Part shown: in pieces, positions 60,331 through 64,000 of the stretch | How positions within the stretch are numbered: position 1 is the stretch's first letter | Layout: the number at the start of each line of letters is the position of its first letter | Source of the DNA: Caenorhabditis remanei | Taxonomy: Eukaryota > Nematoda > Chromadorea > Rhabditida > Rhabditidae | Direction of reading: 5' to 3' | Length of the DNA: 64,000 bases | Assembly (NCBI RefSeq): GCF_010183535.1 | Contig: NC_071331.1 | Coordinates: forward strand, 23,560,001-23,624,000 | Position numbers and translations under genes: made by a program | The notes under the pieces: generated by a model | Databases searched by the model: none | Told to the model about the DNA's origin: nothing | The model's input: the letters and a program-made list of their open reading frames with translations, nothing else

Positions 60331-62327
60331 TCACACCCTCGTACTCTCACTACTCGCTAAAAGACTGCTACTGAAGTTTTATTGTGCCATTTATGTACGG
60401 CACGGCCTCCATTTTATCACCCATTAACCCCTCGCTCATTTTATTAATAAATGATCCGGTTCTTAGTGTGTTGATAGAAGTTCTGAAATACAATTACAGA
60501 GACATATAATACCTATGTTTAGCCATACCCATTCACGAGCTGACCCTAGATGCAAATAGCTCTCGGAGCTGACCGTGTATAGCTCTCCGCTCCCAATGGG
60601 CACTCCTTGAGACCTCGAGATCAGTATTCGGCAAAGATTGAACGGTCTTCCCAAATAGCCAGAACGATGAGCTCAGAGTGAACTTGTGGCTGACATAAGA
60701 TATTTTCGGTGCATTTGAGCTCCATCAGAATCCTCGTCAACGGATGAGAGTAGTAGTATTTATGACTACTAGTATTTGATGCAAGTGCGCTAAGTACAGA
60801 TAAGCAACTAATTTTAGGAATAAAAGTAGACCGATTCAAACAATTCCATCGTCCACCTCTTTAGGTTACAAGTCTGCACGTAAAGAGAAAAAAGCCTTTC
60901 TCGAGAGCGAGTCTCTTGAAAGGGGTAAAATGTTATGAAATTAACTCAAGATTGAGTAGAAAGCAGGCTCGATACGATCGTTCGAGCGTCCTGGGGCGAG
61001 ATCGTACTGCTTTTCTAGCGTGTTAAAATCGGTTTCTTGTTCACAGATGTGGTTAGAATTCGAGATATTTGAAGCATCGGATGCGTCAAAAATCAAAGGT
61101 TCACTGGGAAAAGTGGTAGTCTACGGAAGAAAGCGGCATCTTAGCCAGATGGGGAGCTCCTTAGCACAGTAATTCCGCGTCGGATTCATATTCGCAATGT
61201 TTTCCGCCAGTTGATGAGTGGGTCGATTCCCTCCCTCGTTCCACATAACCGAGTCTATTCTATGGTACAAGTTTAGAAACACGTACAATTTCATCTCATG
61301 TCTCTAGCTCAATCCTTTGCGGTGACACCGTGTAGTCGTAAAAGGTTGATTAAACGGGCGATTTCGATCGTCTGGTCAAGGAGGACATATTCCCGACTTC
61401 TCTAGGGGACCGAGCACATTATCTCAGCTCTAGATCCTGTCTTATACGTATCCTCGATACATCAGAGATCTATAATGAGCCACGATTCTAAGCGCTACCC
61501 GCTAGAGAGGGTTTGTTGAAAACCGACAAGCGTCGGACAAACCTAGTTTCCCTGTCCAGAAGCTACTATAACCTTGATCGAGTACTGGTATATATAACAG
61601 GTAACCAGCCACTCCCACCAAGTAGTAGTGCCCCACCGAAGGGTTCCGAAGTTCCTATTAGCAGATCCAGTTTCATCTGACGGACTACTTCAGGGTAAAT
61701 TCGTAGTGTTTTGTCGGAAGACCTCTGTGTTATGGTGAGAAGCCACCAGACAGTGGAGAACACGCCCGCGATACCATAGTATATGACACTCCTATGAGTA
61801 GAACTTTGGTCCCTCGCAAATTGAATGGGTATTCGTCTGGTAAACGATATCCCAGAGCCAGCTCAGAACTGTTATCTGAAAAGGTCCCCCTCAATCTCAG
61901 AGTTGCGAGGCTCTGAAAGTGTTTAGCTTACGGTAAAGCGACGACACCCCAAGCCACTTCGATTCTGGAATTTTAGTTTTCGGTTGCCTTGACACTTCCG
62001 AATGTGAAGGTTTTTCACTGTCCGGGGTGATGGTTGATGAGCAGTTGAGCAATGACGAGATATGCGTTGTATAACATCCATATAGGATGAACTAAGTTAG
62101 AGTTAGACGTAATTATAACTTGGTATTCGTCCTACCAAGGCAACGCCTCAGAGCTCACCTGACTCGTCCTCCTACTGAGCCCAGCTGATGCTACAATTTT
62201 AGTTTTGTTGTGTAGCCTGGTTTTCAGCTTCAAATCGCGCAGTTTGTGGATGGACGTCAGGACTCGCCCGTACAAGAGCGGACTTTAGCCTTTTCAACTT
62301 CCTACACCATCGTGTGAACAATCAACC
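60331..62327 (+). other. 2-kb spacer between gene E and the gag-like ORF F
   Basis: No gene supported. AATAAATGATCC near 60,446 could end the E message. A hairpin-prone stretch lies at 60,895-60,923 (CCTTTC...GAAAGG). Acceptors TACAATTTTAG and CTGGTTTTCAG (about 62,190-62,226) precede gene F. Confidence 0.5.
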
Positions 62328-64000
62328 ATGTCTGGTACCGGACAACCCAACCCCCCGCGGAACGACCCCTCGTCATCATCTGGAGGAACTGCCGCAAACA
62401 GCAACGTGATGCAACGACAGCCCTCGGAAAACTTCAAGAAGGCCCAAGTCAATGTCAAGAACGCCATCACCCGTGCAAGCTCCGCTGGCCTCAAAACCTC
62501 GGAGGACGCACAACCCTTCATCGACTCCCCCGTCGACCATGATGCTCTCGAACTGGAGACGATCGACAAACTACGAAAAAAGTTGATCGTTATTGCAGGA
62601 ATGATCGAAACGGATACTCATTTCTTTGAGTCCATCAAGAATTCCTCGGTAATCTTGTCAAGCAAGGAACGTCAAGGTCTACGCGAAGTGGCTAAGGCTC
62701 ATCTCGACCTGAAACCACGGACCATCACCCTGCCCATCATCAAGGGAACCATCAAGGAACTGCAAGCCATCCTCGAGAAGCAGAATTATCACATCGACGT
62801 GGTATCCTCCACTGAAGCAGCGGATATCTCGGAGATTGTGGCTAATTCACCCGCAGAAGATGAGGAACAATATGAGGACGATACCATCGCCCAACCCAAT
62901 TCGAGCAACAATCATGTTGCTCCCTCGTCTCAAGATGAAGACAACGAGAATCGCAATAATGCTCAGCATCACTCGTCTGTCGGATTCGCCAATTCTGGTG
63001 GAACGCAAGTTCCTCCAGTGGTCCCCCCGGTTATTTCCTCAAATACCGGGAACCACGAAGCCTCTAGTATGCTTCTCGGAACGGTCCCGAACTCCGCGTC
63101 CTCTGGACTGCCGATCTCGTGCCCGGTCTGTAGAGGTAACCACGATCTGTTCGACTGTGAAAGTCCGAAATTAACGGCTTATTGTGCTAGGAACGGTTTA
63201 TGCGTTCTATGCATGTCGTCAGATCACCTGTCACGTCAGTGTCAGATTCGGGAAGCCGGGTTATCACCTATTCCTTCTGGCGCCATCAATGAGATGCATC
63301 CAGAAAACGGTGGTCGTTTCATAACCTCGTGCAAACCGATTGTAGCCTCTACTCCTCGTAATCATGTTCCATCGAACTTCCATTCTCTGTCTGACAGTGA
63401 AAGGAAAGAACACTCTGGTTCTGACCGCACTCTTGCTCCTCGGACGCAAAACGAAGTCTCCTCGGAAGAGGAAACTGACGACGCCTGCCGAGCGACTGAG
63501 AGAGGCAGAAAAATGAAGTCGAGTAACAAGGGGTTGTCTTATTACGACCTCGAAGCTATTCTACCGAAATTTTCTGGCGATGCGCTCAGATACAAGAAGT
63601 TCATTTCGATGTTCGAAAAACTTGGAGTAGAAAATCCGCGAATTTCCGATGAAATGCGACTGGCCATCTTGGAAAAGAAGCTTGTCGGAGACGCTAAGCG
63701 CTTCTATGTCGACTTAAGTGTCCCCGCCGAGGCTATCGAAGCTACCTTAGCAGGTCTTCGCACCGCCTTCGAGGGTGACACTTCTGGAGTTACGGAAGCT
63801 CTGAAGCGCTTCAGAGAGCTCACTTTTCACGAGACTGACCAGAAACGTTCTTCTCGCCAACTACAGGAAGGCAAATCGCTTGTCCTACGTCTTCGAGATC
63901 TAGGGGAGGATTTAGATTCTCCCGCGTTTGTCCGCAATCTGATGGAAAAACTCCCGGTACCAGTGATGAATTTCATCAAACCGTTGTTTATCAACGGTGC
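62328..64000 (+). CDS. Gene F: Bel/Pao-type Gag (start of gag-pol), open at window end
   Basis: A single uninterrupted frame from ATG 62,328 to the window edge, at least 557 residues and no stop. The N-terminal 120 residues are helical and charged, followed by an acidic Asn/Ser-rich linker. Two zinc knuckles follow: CPVCRGNHDLFDC (about 265-277) and CVLCMSSDHLSRQC (about 292-305). From about 404 there is a DUF1759-like Gag region: LPKFSGDALRYKKFISMF, then EKKLVGDAKRFY, and LAGLRTAFEGD. These blocks identify Bel/Pao Gag. Knuckles ahead of DUF1759 are unusual, since in family members I know the knuckles follow it; another pair may lie downstream. Protease, reverse transcriptase, RNase H and integrase would be expected after the window. 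The start was chosen as the first ATG of the frame, with strong upstream acceptors. Confidence 0.85.
   Translation, partial: MSGTGQPNPPRNDPSSSSGGTAANSNVMQRQPSENFKKAQVNVKNAITRASSAGLKTSEDAQPFIDSPVDHDALELETIDKLRKKLIVIAGMIETDTHFFESIKNSSVILSSKERQGLREVAKAHLDLKPRTITLPIIKGTIKELQAILEKQNYHIDVVSSTEAADISEIVANSPAEDEEQYEDDTIAQPNSSNNHVAPSSQDEDNENRNNAQHHSSVGFANSGGTQVPPVVPPVISSNTGNHEASSMLLGTVPNSASSGLPISCPVCRGNHDLFDCESPKLTAYCARNGLCVLCMSSDHLSRQCQIREAGLSPIPSGAINEMHPENGGRFITSCKPIVASTPRNHVPSNFHSLSDSERKEHSGSDRTLAPRTQNEVSSEEETDDACRATERGRKMKSSNKGLSYYDLEAILPKFSGDALRYKKFISMFEKLGVENPRISDEMRLAILEKKLVGDAKRFYVDLSVPAEAIEATLAGLRTAFEGDTSGVTEALKRFRELTFHETDQKRSSRQLQEGKSLVLRLRDLGEDLDSPAFVRNLMEKLPVPVMNFIKPLFING

Larger units (their letters stand above)
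43134..64000 (+). mobile_element. 5' part of a giant Bel/Pao-like LTR retroelement with accessory genes (continues past window)
   Basis: The interval starts with an LTR and primer binding site, and ends inside a gag-like ORF with a DUF1759-like region characteristic of Bel/Pao. Between them lie about 6 kb of repeat-bearing leader and five spliced plus-strand genes. The whole interval differs from its surroundings: visibly higher GC, no TGAAACAGTAA motif, dense CCTCG on the plus strand only. At over 20.8 kb before pol is even reached, it far exceeds the usual 5-10 kb of LTR retrotransposons. Open points: pol, the 3' LTR and the target-site duplication lie outside the window. Nesting of two elements, or a host gene cluster captured by one, cannot be excluded. 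Confidence 0.75.

Noticed and set aside
43134..64000. Maverick/Polinton or DNA-virus origin of the gene cluster
   Set aside because: No DNA polymerase B, major capsid, ATPase or retroviral-like integrase gene is seen. LTR, primer site and Bel/Pao-type Gag argue for a retroelement.

Overview
The window reads as nematode DNA, most probably from a Caenorhabditis species. The host part is AT-rich, introns of about 45-55 nt end in TTTTCAG, inverted-repeat MITEs are frequent, and one gene combines a WSN domain with a tyrosine phosphatase, an arrangement known from Caenorhabditis. I could not run searches, so the species is not fixed.

Positions 1-43,133 are host sequence with few genes and many repeats. 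Two small secreted-peptide genes sit head to head in a large inverted duplication (about 119-1,281). A five-exon gene (9,398-11,500, +) encodes a putative HTH/zinc-finger protein. An eight-exon receptor-like phosphatase gene (15,568-20,611, +) is open throughout except for an in-frame TGA in its signal peptide. A large minus-strand gene (36,393-24,504) encodes an FGD-type Rho GEF (DH-PH-FYVE-PH), with an apparent alternative first exon at 32,512. A solo LTR with GAAT target-site duplication lies at 33,505-33,845. The rest is MITEs, diverged tandem arrays and a very abundant short motif (TTACTGTTTCA and its reverse complement TGAAACAGTAA).

At about 43,134 the DNA changes abruptly. GC rises, the TGAAACAGTAA motif vanishes, and CCTCG becomes dense with a strong strand bias. 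I interpret 43,134 to beyond 64,000 as the 5' part of a giant LTR retroelement, probably Bel/Pao-like. It starts with a 725-bp LTR (TGT...ACA) with TATA box, initiator and AATAAA, then a primer binding site that can pair with 9 nt of a tRNA-Gly 3' end. A ~6-kb leader with a 185-bp tandem array and a 230-bp direct repeat follows. Next come five intron-containing plus-strand genes (A-E, 50,040-60,330), each with a splice-acceptor-like sequence before its ATG. Last is a gag-like ORF (gene F) that starts at 62,328 and is still open at the window end. Genes D, E and F all carry Gag-type CCHC/Cys-rich zinc knuckles; F also has a DUF1759-like Bel/Pao Gag region.

My reading of the element is a retrotransposon carrying over 12 kb of accessory genes, including extra gag-like genes, ahead of gag-pol. 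It would have to export unspliced genomic RNA while splicing the same transcript for its genes, as complex retroviruses do. Reverse transcriptase, integrase, protease and the 3' LTR must lie outside the window and were not seen.
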